This document shows positions 38,474-47,806 of a DNA stretch of 64,000 nt, in pieces. The position numbers and the translations under genes are program-made. The stretch comes from Candidatus Poribacteria bacterium. GTDB lineage: Bacteria > Poribacteria > WGA-4E > WGA-3G. The stretch lies in assembly GCA_003635315.1 (NCBI GenBank), contig PYJD01000034.1:1-64000 (forward strand), read 5' to 3'. The first letter of the stretch is position 1, and every line of letters begins with the position of its first letter. The notes beneath the pieces are model-generated. The model was not told the origin of the DNA and did no database searches. It saw only the letters and a list, made by a program, of their open reading frames with translations.

Positions 38474-39472
38474 CTATTCTTCAAATGCGGCATCAAAAGC
38501 GACAGCGGATGGTTCAAAATCATAACTTTTAACAGCAGCACATGCTTCACTTGCACCGTGTTCACGATCCATCCCACTATCCTCCCACTCAATGGAAAGT
38601 GGTCCATCATATCCGATATTGTTTAATGCACGGATTATCTCTTCGAAGTTAATATTTCCTCGTCCGATGGAACGAAAATCCCAGAATCGTTTGGCATCGC
38701 CAAAGTTTAAATGTCCACCAAATACACCAGATAAACGTGGTGTATCTGCCCACCACACATCTTTCATATGAACGTGGTAAATTCGATCACTTAAACGTTC
38801 AATGAATGCTACATAATCAACGCCTTGATATCCAAGATGGCTTGGGTCATAGTTAAAACCGAATGTCTCTCGCCCATCAAGAGCATCTATAGCGCGTTCA
38901 GCAGTGACAATATCAAAAGCAATTTCAGTTGGATGAACTTCAAGGCCAAACTTCACACCAACTTCGTCAAAAACATCAAGAATAGGATTCCATCGTTCAG
39001 CAAAATCATTGAATCCAGCATCAATCTGATCAGGTGTTACTGGTGGGAATGAATAAAGTAAGTGCCATATTGAACTTCCTGTGAAGCCGTTAACAACATC
39101 AACCCCGAGTTGGGCAGCTGCACGGGCAGTATTTTTCATCTCTTCAGCAGCACGTTCTTGAACACCATCAGGATCACCGTCACCCCAAATAGCTTCTGAT
39201 ATAATGGATTGGTGTCGGTCGTCTATGTTATCGCATACTGCTTGACCGACAAGATGGTTGCTAATTGACCATACCTTTAAACCATATTTTGCAAGTAGGT
39301 CGTGTCTACCTTGACAGTAACTATCATCTGAAAGAGCTTTATCTACTTCAAAGTGGTCTCCCCAACAAGCAAGTTCTAACCCATCATAATTCCATTCACT
39401 TGCTTTCTTAGCTATATCTTCAAGAGTTAAATCTGCCCATTGCCCTGTAAACAGTGTGACAGGTCTTGCCAT
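38474..39472 (-). CDS. Sugar phosphate isomerase/epimerase (AP endonuclease 2-fold)
   Basis: AAGGAG precedes ATG 39472. The 332-residue TIM barrel shows '[15 protein letters not shown]', '[15 protein letters not shown]', '[16 protein letters not shown]', '[12 protein letters not shown]' and '[15 protein letters not shown]', the Glu/Asp/His/Glu metal set of this family. Substrate unknown. It follows a Gfo/Idh/MocA gene, a very common catabolic pairing. Confidence 0.85.
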   Translation of the reverse strand: MARPVTLFTGQWADLTLEDIAKKASEWNYDGLELACWGDHFEVDKALSDDSYCQGRHDLLAKYGLKVWSISNHLVGQAVCDNIDDRHQSIISEAIWGDGDPDGVQERAAEEMKNTARAAAQLGVDVVNGFTGSSIWHLLYSFPPVTPDQIDAGFNDFAERWNPILDVFDEVGVKFGLEVHPTEIAFDIVTAERAIDALDGRETFGFNYDPSHLGYQGVDYVAFIERLSDRIYHVHMKDVWWADTPRLSGVFGGHLNFGDAKRFWDFRSIGRGNINFEEIIRALNNIGYDGPLSIEWEDSGMDREHGASEACAAVKSYDFEPSAVAFDAAFEE

Positions 39473-39637
39473 ATTATTTCTCCTTGATCATATAATGTTA
39501 ATAACTCTTCATACCTATGTTTTATTCAATTTTTTCTAACACTTTAGGTATTAATAAAACCATTTCGCATAATGTTCATTGTCTGTAACCAATCAAGATT
39601 ATGCCATAATCTGCACACCTAAATATTGTGTGTCTTA

Positions 39638-40810
39638 TTATTCTGGTGGCGTATAACTTGCATCAACCCATGCACGTTGTTTTCCACTCTCAACTGCGGT
39701 ATTAATGAAATGTACCCCACGAGCACCATCTTGAACAGTTGGAAAATCTGTATCAAACTCGGTTGGGGATTCACCTGCAATTTTAGCTGCCATTGTGCGT
39801 GATGCATTGACATAAATGTTCGCAAAAGCTTCAATAAACGCTTCTGGATGACCAAACGGTATTCGTGAATTGTGCTGTACGATTTCAGCAAGATAATCAT
39901 TACCACGTTTATAAACCTGTTCAGGTCCATCTGGGAATCGTACATATAGATAATTCGGATTCTCTTGATGCCATTCTAATGATGCCTCTGTACCATAAAC
40001 ACGGATACGTAGGTTATTCTCTTCTCCGACAGATACTTGAGATGCATAGAGCACACCTCTTACACCTTTATCATAATGAACTAAAATATTCCCATCGTCT
40101 TCTAACAATCGTCCTTCAACAAAAGTGGTCATGTCTGCACAGATCTCTTCCATTCCAAGCCCCGTGATATAGTGCGCCAAATTCTCAGCGTGTGAACCGA
40201 TATCACCGATACATGATGATGCACCTGCTTGTTTTGGATCTGTCCGCCATACAGCCTGTTTCGCACCTTCGTTTTCTAAGAAGGTCGCAAGCCATCCTTG
40301 TGGATACTCTACAACAATTTTTCGCAGTGTACCCAGTTTCCCTTCATTTACCAATTCTCGTGCCTGTTTCACCATTGGGTACCCGGTATAATTATGTGTA
40401 AGAGCAAAGATTACATCGTTTGACTTAACGAGTTTACATAATTCTTCGGCATCTTCGATGGTAGTTGTCATCGGTTTGTCGCAGACAACGTGAAACCCAG
40501 CTTCAATAAAAGTCTTAGCAACATCAAAATGCACATGGTTTGGTGTGACAATTGAGACAAAATCAATTCTTTCACCCTCAGGGAGTTCACTCTCTTTTTC
40601 TGCCATCTCCTTATACGAACCATATACCCTATTATCGTCCAAGAAAAGTTCTGATCCCTGTTGTTTTGATTTATCAGGTGAAGATGAAAATGCACCTGCT
40701 ACCAAGTCAATTTCACCATCAAGAGCAGCAGCTTTTCGATGCACTGCACCAATGAAGGCATCAGGTCCTCCACCTACCATTCCATAACGTATTTTCCTTC
40801 CAAGTGCCAT
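39638..40810 (-). CDS. Gfo/Idh/MocA-family sugar dehydrogenase 3
   Basis: 390 residues, longer than the other two. Opens 'RYGMVGGGPDAFIGAVHRKA', a long first-loop variant typical of one subgroup, then 'VVCDKPMTTTIEDAEELCKL', 'HNYTGYPMVKQARELV' and 'GDIGSHAENLAHYITG'. NAD(P)-dependent sugar oxidoreductase. Upstream partner of the epimerase at 38474 (165-nt gap). Confidence 0.85.
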   Translation of the reverse strand: MALGRKIRYGMVGGGPDAFIGAVHRKAAALDGEIDLVAGAFSSSPDKSKQQGSELFLDDNRVYGSYKEMAEKESELPEGERIDFVSIVTPNHVHFDVAKTFIEAGFHVVCDKPMTTTIEDAEELCKLVKSNDVIFALTHNYTGYPMVKQARELVNEGKLGTLRKIVVEYPQGWLATFLENEGAKQAVWRTDPKQAGASSCIGDIGSHAENLAHYITGLGMEEICADMTTFVEGRLLEDDGNILVHYDKGVRGVLYASQVSVGEENNLRIRVYGTEASLEWHQENPNYLYVRFPDGPEQVYKRGNDYLAEIVQHNSRIPFGHPEAFIEAFANIYVNASRTMAAKIAGESPTEFDTDFPTVQDGARGVHFINTAVESGKQRAWVDASYTPPE

Positions 40811-41046
40811 ATTCTGTATCCAGTCCTTCTACGGGGTGTGATCCTATTCTATAGTAATAATTATCAGAATGTATCTACACATAAATTAATAAAATCTTAG
40901 TTTAAAAATTATGACATATAATGCCATTAATAGCAAGGTAAATTGGTTGTAATAATCAGTTATCTTTTGCATTAATTAGAACTGAGATATGCATAAAAAT
41001 GAAGTATTCTGATTACATTTTTAATAAAGTGGCTTCTTTGGAACTA

Positions 41047-42915
41047 TTAATGTTTGACTAATATAGTGGATAAATCCCACAGTAGGATTGTTCCGGAGAA
41101 ACTACTTGTTGCAAGGATGTTCCCATCTTTGCTGAATGATAGGTCTGTGACCGAGCTATTATGCCCAGTGATAACATGTTTTACATCACCCGTGTCCGCA
41201 TCCCACAAGCGGATAGTCTTATCAGAACTACTTGATGCAAGTGTCTTCCCATCCGGACTGAACGATACTGTAAAAACCATATTCTTATGTCCAGTGAGTG
41301 TATGTATATGTTTACCCATTTTAACATCCCATAAAATGACCATATGATCCCTGCTTCCTGATGCCAGTGTCTTCCCATCCGGACTGAATGATACTGAACT
41401 AACTTTATCCTTATGTCCCTTAAGTATATACTTTGGTTTTGTAGTAATATTGTCCCATATACGAACCTTACAATCAACACTACCTGAGGCAATAAACTCC
41501 CCATCCGGACTAAATGCCACAGTAGTCACTTTATCATCATGTCCGAATACTGTCTTCAGATGTTCCCCCGTTTTAGCATTCCACAGTTTAATTTGATTAT
41601 CATTTCCTCCAGATGCAAGAGTTTTCCCATCTGAACTGAATGTAACAGTATTAATCTGCTTGGTATGTCCTTTTATTGTATATTTAGATTCTGAAGTATT
41701 TACATTCCGCAAGTCAATAGTATAAGATTCAGACACAAACGCAATTAGATCTCCATCTGGATTGAATGTTAAATAGGAACGGTGATTATCACTCTTTTGG
41801 AGTGTTTCCTTTAGACTATAAGATACTGTATCCCAAAAAACAATTTTCCCCCAGTTGTCAGACACGAGAGTCTTTCCATTTGGATTCATTGACATGCCAA
41901 AAATCAAGGTATCATGTTCTGTAATTGTAGTCCTAACTTTACCTGAAACTACATTCCATATTCGGACCGTACCATCAGCACTGATTGAAGCGAGTGTTAA
42001 ACCATCTGGACTAAAGGTTTGCTTGTATACCCGTTTAGTATGACCGGTAAAAACTCGTTTATTTTCACCAGAGATTGCATCCCATATATTAATCGAACCA
42101 TCTAAATTCGATGAGGCAAAGATCTCATATTTTGGGTTGTAATCCATCCCAAAAACCCATTGAGAACCACCGATAATTAGATTCTTGAGTTTACCCGTTC
42201 TTACATCCCATGTACGCATGGATCTGTCTGTGCTACTGGATGCGAGTGTCTTACCATCGGGGCTAAAAGACAAGGTCAAGACCCGTCTGGTATGTCCATT
42301 GATACGTTTTGACGTTAAACCTGATCCTATCTTCCATAATCGAATTGCCCTATCCCTGCTACCGGATGCAAGTGTCTTCCCATTTGGACTAAAAGCAACA
42401 CAGTATATTGTATCCGTGTGACCTGTAAATTTCCTTATTTCTTCTCCAGTTTCAGTGTTCCATAGACGAATCGTCTTATCGAAACTTCCAGATGCCAAAT
42501 TCTGACCATCTGGACTGAAGGCAAGTGCTTTAACTGGACCTTCATGTCCAGTGAGTATCAGTGTTTGAGTGCTATTAAGAACGTTCCAAAACCGTATAGT
42601 ATTATCATTACTTCCTGATGCAATTAAACGTCCATTAGGATGGAAACAAACACTATTGACAGTATCCGTGTGACCAGAAATTAATTTAAGCTCTTGTCCA
42701 GTTTTTGCATCATATATCCATATACCATAATTACAAGCAATTGCAAGTAGGCTACTATCCGGAGAAAAAGTAAGATCATTTACACTCCCTTTTCCCAGTC
42801 GTGCAATAGCACTTTCTGGCAGTCCCCAAGTGGTGAAGTCTTCGGCAAAGGTAGAATGTAAAATAGTAAAAGCTATTAAATAAATTAAAAAGAGTAAAAA
42901 CAGTTGGTTTTTCAT
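41047..42915 (-). CDS. Secreted WD40 protein with 14 repeats
   Basis: The start at 42915 gives a signal peptide ('MKNQLFLLFLIYLIAFTILH'); an in-frame ATG at 42948 is possible and neither has a clear RBS. After 'TTWGLPESAIARLGKGSV' there are 14 WD repeats of about 42 residues ('VAFSPDGKTLASGS.D..I+LWD..TG' type), enough for two seven-bladed propellers. Blades 6, 8 and 9 are the most diverged. Probably an envelope or secreted interaction platform. The high DNA similarity between repeats makes this locus prone to recombination. Confidence 0.88.
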   Translation of the reverse strand: MKNQLFLLFLIYLIAFTILHSTFAEDFTTWGLPESAIARLGKGSVNDLTFSPDSSLLAIACNYGIWIYDAKTGQELKLISGHTDTVNSVCFHPNGRLIASGSNDNTIRFWNVLNSTQTLILTGHEGPVKALAFSPDGQNLASGSFDKTIRLWNTETGEEIRKFTGHTDTIYCVAFSPNGKTLASGSRDRAIRLWKIGSGLTSKRINGHTRRVLTLSFSPDGKTLASSSTDRSMRTWDVRTGKLKNLIIGGSQWVFGMDYNPKYEIFASSNLDGSINIWDAISGENKRVFTGHTKRVYKQTFSPDGLTLASISADGTVRIWNVVSGKVRTTITEHDTLIFGMSMNPNGKTLVSDNWGKIVFWDTVSYSLKETLQKSDNHRSYLTFNPDGDLIAFVSESYTIDLRNVNTSESKYTIKGHTKQINTVTFSSDGKTLASGGNDNQIKLWNAKTGEHLKTVFGHDDKVTTVAFSPDGEFIASGSVDCKVRIWDNITTKPKYILKGHKDKVSSVSFSPDGKTLASGSRDHMVILWDVKMGKHIHTLTGHKNMVFTVSFSPDGKTLASSSSDKTIRLWDADTGDVKHVITGHNSSVTDLSFSKDGNILATSSFSGTILLWDLSTILVKH

Positions 42916-43151
42916 AAAATTTAATGAAGAAAATCTATACACGAACATCTAAAGTAACATAAGTGAAAAATAAGGTTGCAATCTATTTGCAACTATGTTA
43001 AAATACATTTTTATATAATAGAATATATCAGTAATAATGATTTATTAAGTTATGATTAATTTTGAAATTAAAACTCAACTGGTAAATATCGGACAATTCT
43101 ATATAATCCCGTTACCCTACTCGGTTTATAGCAGATTGACCCAAGAACACA

Positions 43152-43281
43152 GTTTTCAAGTTTTTCAAATTTTTAAAAAATCACATCCTTTTAGTAATTC
43201 GTTATGAACCCAGTATCAGACTTACTGCAGGACACTTCAAATTGCGAGATTCTAAAATCCGACTTGAAAAACTTGAAAAAC
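43152..43281. repeat. 130-bp inverted-repeat element (GTTTTTCAAG ends)
   Basis: 'gttttcaagtttttcaa' (43152-43168) is inverse to 'cttgaaaaacttgaaaaac' (43263-43281) except for one T of length. The interior has no gene. It may be another small non-autonomous element. Confidence 0.55.
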
Positions 43282-43728
43282 TAAAAATCAAGGATAATCC
43301 TATTTCTAAATGAAAGATATTCATAAAAAAAGTTACGGTATCGTAACCTTCTCAATTAAATTCAGCACATTCTGGATCAGAAAATATATAGATATATTTC
43401 AAAAAAAGCCCCTGAGATATACAGTAAATCCTTGTGCAGTAATTCAATTAACTGACATCCAACAACCGACAACTATCGGCTATAAACTAATAATTATCAA
43501 CACAATATTAACATATGTGAAAATTTAGCTCAAAAACAGAAATAACACAAAATGAGAAAATGCATAATTGTACTTTCTTCTAAATCAATGACAATAAACC
43601 CAGTCCAGTACTGGTCTAAAAGCCATAATTTTACCGAAAATTAATCCTACAGAATGTAGGAAAAAGTGTAACATTTTCCCGTTTTTTGACAAATTCTAAA
43701 CTGATGAATCGAAACTTCTGAAAGGAGA

Positions 43729-43758
43729 TTGACATACAAAATAAATTAACGGTATAGT
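43729..43758 (+). promoter_or_regulatory. Sigma-70-like promoter with long leader
   Basis: TTGACA (43729-43734), 18-nt spacer, TATAGT (43753-43758). The next gene starts at 44112, so a leader of about 345 nt or a separate small RNA would result. Confidence 0.5.
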
Positions 43759-43823
43759 AATTAATAATACATCTCACAAATGCGTAACGGGTATAAAATC
43801 ACTTCGTTCTTTATTTTTTACCA

Positions 43824-43920
43824 TACATTCCGCACTCTAAATTTGCAATTAATGATATTAATATGTAATGCGGTTTTATGCTGATATTTGAAAAAACTAT
43901 TAATACAAGTGCGGAATGTA
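43824..43920. repeat. 13-bp perfect inverted repeat
   Basis: TACATTCCGCACT (43824-43836) and AGTGCGGAATGTA (43908-43920) are exact inverses around about 70 nt. It would lie within the transcript from the promoter at 43729 and could close a large stem, or mark ends of a short element. Confidence 0.55.
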
Positions 43921-44111
43921 AGTATTACATATTCAAAATTCTGACAATACCGTTGATTCCTTGATTCGATTATAATATTACATGGGAATTTAAGAGAACT
44001 ATTTAGAAATGGTATTATATCCTAAAGTTTGGAGCAAGTTGTAGGAGCCAAAGGAATACGATATATCCTGTTAAAATCATTAGATAGATAAACCCCAACG
44101 GAGATAAGACG

Positions 44112-44642
44112 ATGTCAGCTGAAAAAGATTTACAGAAGACCCAACAAATTGCCGAGTTAGAAGAATCCATATACAAAATTCAAGTGGCAATTACCAAAAA
44201 AACTGAGATGAAATCAAGGTTAGAAACAATTAATACCTCGTGTCAGATAAATAAGTTCAAAACTGAAGCGGAAACCAAGTTCAAAGATTCCATCAATCAA
44301 ATTCAAAAAGTAATAGATGAAAAAAAATCTGAGCAAGAAATACTCCAGAATCAAATCCATGATGCAACTTCGAGGGAGAAAAAAGAATGGTTAAATGAAC
44401 GTATTACAAACTTGCAAGAATTCATCACACAACTTGAGGAAGGACGAATAAAAAGACAAAACAATTTAACCGAGATGGGACAAGTGATCTCTCAACTTAA
44501 TCAGGATTTTGTAAGTAGGAAAAACACTGTGGCAGATTTGGATAATGAAATCTTATGTCTTGAACAGGACCTGAAAGATAAACAAAATGCACTTTTAGGA
44601 CTTAAAAACATTCATACTATTGATTCATTCACGTCAATCTAA
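44112..44642 (+). CDS. Coiled-coil protein of unknown function
   Basis: 176 residues, preceded by CGGAGA. Almost wholly heptad-like and charged ('QQIAELEESIYKIQVAI', 'RITNLQEFITQLEEG', 'ADLDNEILCLEQDLKDK'), with no signal peptide or recognised domain. Probably a dimeric cytoplasmic structural protein. It stands alone between a long gap and the convergent hflC gene. Confidence 0.7.
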   Translation: MSAEKDLQKTQQIAELEESIYKIQVAITKKTEMKSRLETINTSCQINKFKTEAETKFKDSINQIQKVIDEKKSEQEILQNQIHDATSREKKEWLNERITNLQEFITQLEEGRIKRQNNLTEMGQVISQLNQDFVSRKNTVADLDNEILCLEQDLKDKQNALLGLKNIHTIDSFTSI

Positions 44643-44650
44643 GTATTAGA

Positions 44651-44691
44651 CACTTCTGTAGGAAAGGATTCCGATCCCTCCTACAGAAGTG
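44651..44691. terminator. Perfect 13-bp stem hairpin between convergent genes
   Basis: CACTTCTGTAGGA (44651-44663) is exactly inverse to TCCTACAGAAGTG (44679-44691), with a 15-nt loop that itself contains ggat/atcc. There is no T-run. Sequence links it to the TGTAGGAG palindrome family; placed between two gene ends it may act as a bidirectional terminator or mRNA end protector. Confidence 0.6.
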
Positions 44692-44711
44692 CCCAGAATT
44701 GACTCAACGAA

Positions 44712-45671
44712 TCAACGGCTTAACACTTGACTATCTTTTAAATATTTATAGAGATCACTATCTGTCGTTAGAATAAGTTTCGTACTGGCACCACTGGTTT
44801 TGCGATATGTTTCCAAAGTCTGTAGGAAAGCGAAAAACTCTGGATCTTGTCCGTGTGCTTCAGCGTATATTTGGATTGCTTGAGCATCAGCATCCCCTTT
44901 AATCTGTTCTGCCTCTTTATACGCCTCCGACTGAATGCGTTCTAATTCTTTCTGTTTCTGCCCACTGATATTAGCAGCTTCACCTTCACCTTCGGATTTA
45001 TACTTCTCAGAAATACGTTGACGTTCAGATATCATGCGATCAAAGACTTTCTGTCTAACTTCATCAACATAGTTGATCCTTTTCACTTGTACATCAACAA
45101 GTTCAATACCAAACTGGGGGACGACCTTCTGTGCCTTTTCTCGCATCATTTGTGTAATCTGTTCTCTACCAATCTGAATCTCTTCTAATGCTTCTTTTGT
45201 TTGCCCATCCTCTTCTTCAAGAACTTCAAAATCTTGTTCCAATATACGGTTTGAATTTCTGACAACTTCAATTAACAACTGTGCAGTAACTAAATCGCGT
45301 GCAGCTGAATCAATAATATCATCTAATCGCGACTGTGCCAGCATTTCTGTACCAAGTGCTTCATAGAATTTGAGAGGGTCTTTGATACGCCACCGGGCAG
45401 TTGTATCCAACCATATAAACTTCTTATCTTTTGTAGGTATTTGGTTTGGAGAACCGTCCCATTCAAGGATGCGTTTTTCAAAACGATGTACCTGTTGGAT
45501 AAATGGTGTTTTTATTTTTAATCCAGCTGTAACCGCAGGTTCACCCACAGGACGTCCAAATTCAGTGATGACAACTTGTTCACCTTCACTTACAACATAA
45601 AACATACTGGAAGCAAGTACTACTCCCAAAAAAACAACGATAATCAATGGAATAAGAATCTTTAACTTCAT
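44712..45671 (-). CDS. hflC: HflC-like SPFH/band-7 membrane protease regulator
   Basis: AAAGGAG precedes the ATG. One N-terminal helix ('ILIPLIIVVFLGVVLASSMF') is followed by the SPFH domain ('SEGEQVVITEFGRPVG', 'LKIKTPFIQQVHRFEKR') and a coiled region rich in Glu/Ala ('SEGEGEAANISGQKQKELER'). 319 residues, normal for HflC. With HflK it forms the periplasmic assembly that modulates FtsH. No ftsH is in the window. Confidence 0.9.
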   Translation of the reverse strand: MKLKILIPLIIVVFLGVVLASSMFYVVSEGEQVVITEFGRPVGEPAVTAGLKIKTPFIQQVHRFEKRILEWDGSPNQIPTKDKKFIWLDTTARWRIKDPLKFYEALGTEMLAQSRLDDIIDSAARDLVTAQLLIEVVRNSNRILEQDFEVLEEEDGQTKEALEEIQIGREQITQMMREKAQKVVPQFGIELVDVQVKRINYVDEVRQKVFDRMISERQRISEKYKSEGEGEAANISGQKQKELERIQSEAYKEAEQIKGDADAQAIQIYAEAHGQDPEFFAFLQTLETYRKTSGASTKLILTTDSDLYKYLKDSQVLSR

Positions 45672-45707
45672 CTGAAACTCCTTTGTCAGGACATGGTATA
45701 TTGATAT

Positions 45708-46655
45708 TTATTCTTTAAGTTGTAGAATGGGAATAGGTGTATTTGCTTTACCGTCAATTACAAATATCTCTTTAACTTGCGGTAAGACATCCTGCATAGT
45801 TTCGAGATAAAGCCGCTTACGTGTCACCTCTTTTGCTTTTTGATATTCACCCCGTATTGCTTTGAATCTATCTGCATCACCCTGTGCTTGATTAACCCGT
45901 TTCAGAGCGTATCCTTGTGCCTCTGAAATGACTTGTAACGCCAAACCTTTGGACTTCGGAACAGATTGATTATAATCACGCCACGCCTCATTGATTAATC
46001 GTTCCTTTTCCTGCTTTGCCTCGTTGACAGCGTTGAATGCAGACTTTACTTTTTCTGGTGGATTCACATCCTGTAATGTCACATTTGCGACATCCAACCC
46101 AGTATCATACAAATCAAGAAGTTTTTGTAAATGTTGTTCTACCTCTGCAGCGATTTCAATACGGCCAATAGTCAATACTTCTGTTACTGTACGGTTTCCA
46201 ATAACCCGACTCATCACTGATTCTGATAGATCTCGTAAGGCTTGTCTCGGATTCCTAACAGAAAAGAGGTATTTTTCAGGGTCATTTATCTTGTATTGAA
46301 TAACCCATTCAACATCCGCAATGTTAAGATCTCCGGTCAATAGTAAAGATTCAGCGCTATAATCTCTTGTATCATACTGAGTGCGGACACCAGCTTTGAG
46401 TGTACGAAACCCAAATTCCTCTTTAAATACCTTTCTAACTTGTATATTAATGGCATTTTCTATACCGAGTGGCAATTTTAAGTGAAGTCCCGGTTCGGCT
46501 TGTCTAACTGCTTTTCCGAACATTAAAACAACTGCCACCTCATCAGCTTCTACCGTATAAAAACTGGTTGCTAAACATACTAATATTAGCACACCAAGAA
46601 CTACAACTAATATCCTTTTAGGTGTAATGAGTTGTATAAGATCTTGAGGTTCCAT
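45708..46655 (-). CDS. hflK: HflK-like SPFH/band-7 protein
   Basis: ATG 46655 has AGGAG 8 nt upstream; the in-frame ATG at 46706 overlaps the preceding gene and is less likely. One N-terminal helix ('ILVVVLGVLILVCLATSFY'), then SPFH domain ('VEADEVAVVLMFGKAVRQ', 'PGLHLKLPLGIENA') and coiled C-terminal part ('INEAWRDYNQSVPKSKG'). It lacks the long Gly-rich N-terminal segment of enterobacterial HflK. It lies 36 nt before hflC. Confidence 0.88.
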   Translation of the reverse strand: MEPQDLIQLITPKRILVVVLGVLILVCLATSFYTVEADEVAVVLMFGKAVRQAEPGLHLKLPLGIENAINIQVRKVFKEEFGFRTLKAGVRTQYDTRDYSAESLLLTGDLNIADVEWVIQYKINDPEKYLFSVRNPRQALRDLSESVMSRVIGNRTVTEVLTIGRIEIAAEVEQHLQKLLDLYDTGLDVANVTLQDVNPPEKVKSAFNAVNEAKQEKERLINEAWRDYNQSVPKSKGLALQVISEAQGYALKRVNQAQGDADRFKAIRGEYQKAKEVTRKRLYLETMQDVLPQVKEIFVIDGKANTPIPILQLKE

Positions 46656-46702
46656 GTTATTTCTCCTATTACTATCTAACAATGTTTTCAAATTATAATT
46701 AT

Positions 46703-47686
46703 TCATATTTCATACCTAACTAATTTCTTCGAAGCTTCAACAATCTGCGGCACATCTGGAATCACATAGTTTTCCATGACAGGAGCAAAAGGAACAGGTA
46801 CAGGAGCCGCAGCAACGCGTTCAATAGGTGCATCAAGATAGTCAAAAACTTCGCGCACAACAAGGGCAGCAATTTCAGCCCCAAATCCAGCTCTCCCAAC
46901 CGCTTCATGGGCAATTAAAAGACGATTCGTTTTCTTAACTGACTCAAATATGGTGTCCTTATCCAGTGGCATCAAAGTCCTTGGATCAACAACTTCTGCA
47001 GAAATACCGTCCTTAGCAAGTTCATTTGCTGCATCAAGTGCTTTTAACACCATTCGAGATGTTGCAAGGATCGTTATATCTTCACCTTCACGTTTTACAT
47101 CTGCTTCACCAAGAGGTATCGTATATTCCTCATCAGGAATCTCTCCCTCTTCAGTGTAAAGAAGTTTATGTTCAATAAACATAATTGGATTGTCGTTACG
47201 AATAGCGGTTTTGAGTAATCCTTTGGCATCATAAGGCGTTGCAGGCATCACGACAAGAAGTCCAGGAATATGAACAAACCACGCTTCAAGACTTTGTGCG
47301 TGCTGGGCTGCAGATGACCTGCCAGCTCCACCTTGTGTCCGGATTACAAGAGGCACATCTAACTGGCCACCAACCATGTAACGTATTTTTGCAACTTGGT
47401 TAACGATCTGGTCCATCCCAACCGCCGTGAAATCTATATACATAAGTTCTGCTACAGGTCGCATGCCCGTGACAGCAGCCCCAAGAGCGGTGCCGATGAT
47501 TGCTGCTTCAGAGATCGGTGTGTTACGGATACGATCTTTACCAAATTGCTTAAAGAGACCATCCGTAACCTTATATGCTCCACCATATTCCGCGATATCT
47601 TCCCCCATAAGAAAGACAGCATCATCGTGTTCCATCTCTTCAATTAAAGCCTCTTTAAGCGCATCACGATATGTGATTGTCTTCAT
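46703..47686 (-). CDS. 2-oxoacid dehydrogenase E1 component, beta subunit
   Basis: 327 residues with 'FLMGEDIAEYGGAYKVTDGL', 'NTPISEAAIIGTALGAAVTG', 'ELMYIDFTAVGMDQIVNQVAK', 'HAQSLEAWFVHIPGLLVVMP' and 'IAHEAVGRAGFGAEIAA'. This matches PdhB/AcoB-type transketolase-fold subunits that, with an alpha subunit, use thiamine diphosphate to decarboxylate pyruvate or related acids. No alpha, E2 or E3 gene is adjacent. It is just upstream of hflK in the same direction. Confidence 0.9.
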   Translation of the reverse strand: MKTITYRDALKEALIEEMEHDDAVFLMGEDIAEYGGAYKVTDGLFKQFGKDRIRNTPISEAAIIGTALGAAVTGMRPVAELMYIDFTAVGMDQIVNQVAKIRYMVGGQLDVPLVIRTQGGAGRSSAAQHAQSLEAWFVHIPGLLVVMPATPYDAKGLLKTAIRNDNPIMFIEHKLLYTEEGEIPDEEYTIPLGEADVKREGEDITILATSRMVLKALDAANELAKDGISAEVVDPRTLMPLDKDTIFESVKKTNRLLIAHEAVGRAGFGAEIAALVVREVFDYLDAPIERVAAAPVPVPFAPVMENYVIPDVPQIVEASKKLVRYEI

Positions 47687-47806
47687 ATTTCGTTGATTCC
47701 TTTCGAGTATTTTCCTAATTTCTCTCCGACGTAATCAATTTCACAGTTAAAGTATCTCTGAAAATCGACTATTCTGGTCAACCATAGTTTCTAATTTATA
47801 TGTGTC

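Larger units (their letters stand above)
42949..44111. other. AT-rich gene-free region with inverted repeats and a promoter
   Basis: No convincing gene in 1.16 kb; a 72-codon open frame at 43310-43528 has no RBS and looks accidental. The stretch holds the inverted repeat at 43152-43281, the AAAAAGTGTAACATTT word (about 43663), a promoter at 43729, the inverted pair at 43824-43920 and an isolated AGAAATGGTATTATAT repeat end (about 44005). Confidence 0.5.

Noticed and set aside
43310..43528. 72-codon plus-strand frame in the gap before 44112
   Set aside because: No ribosome site, no recognisable domain, and surrounded by repeats; left unassigned.
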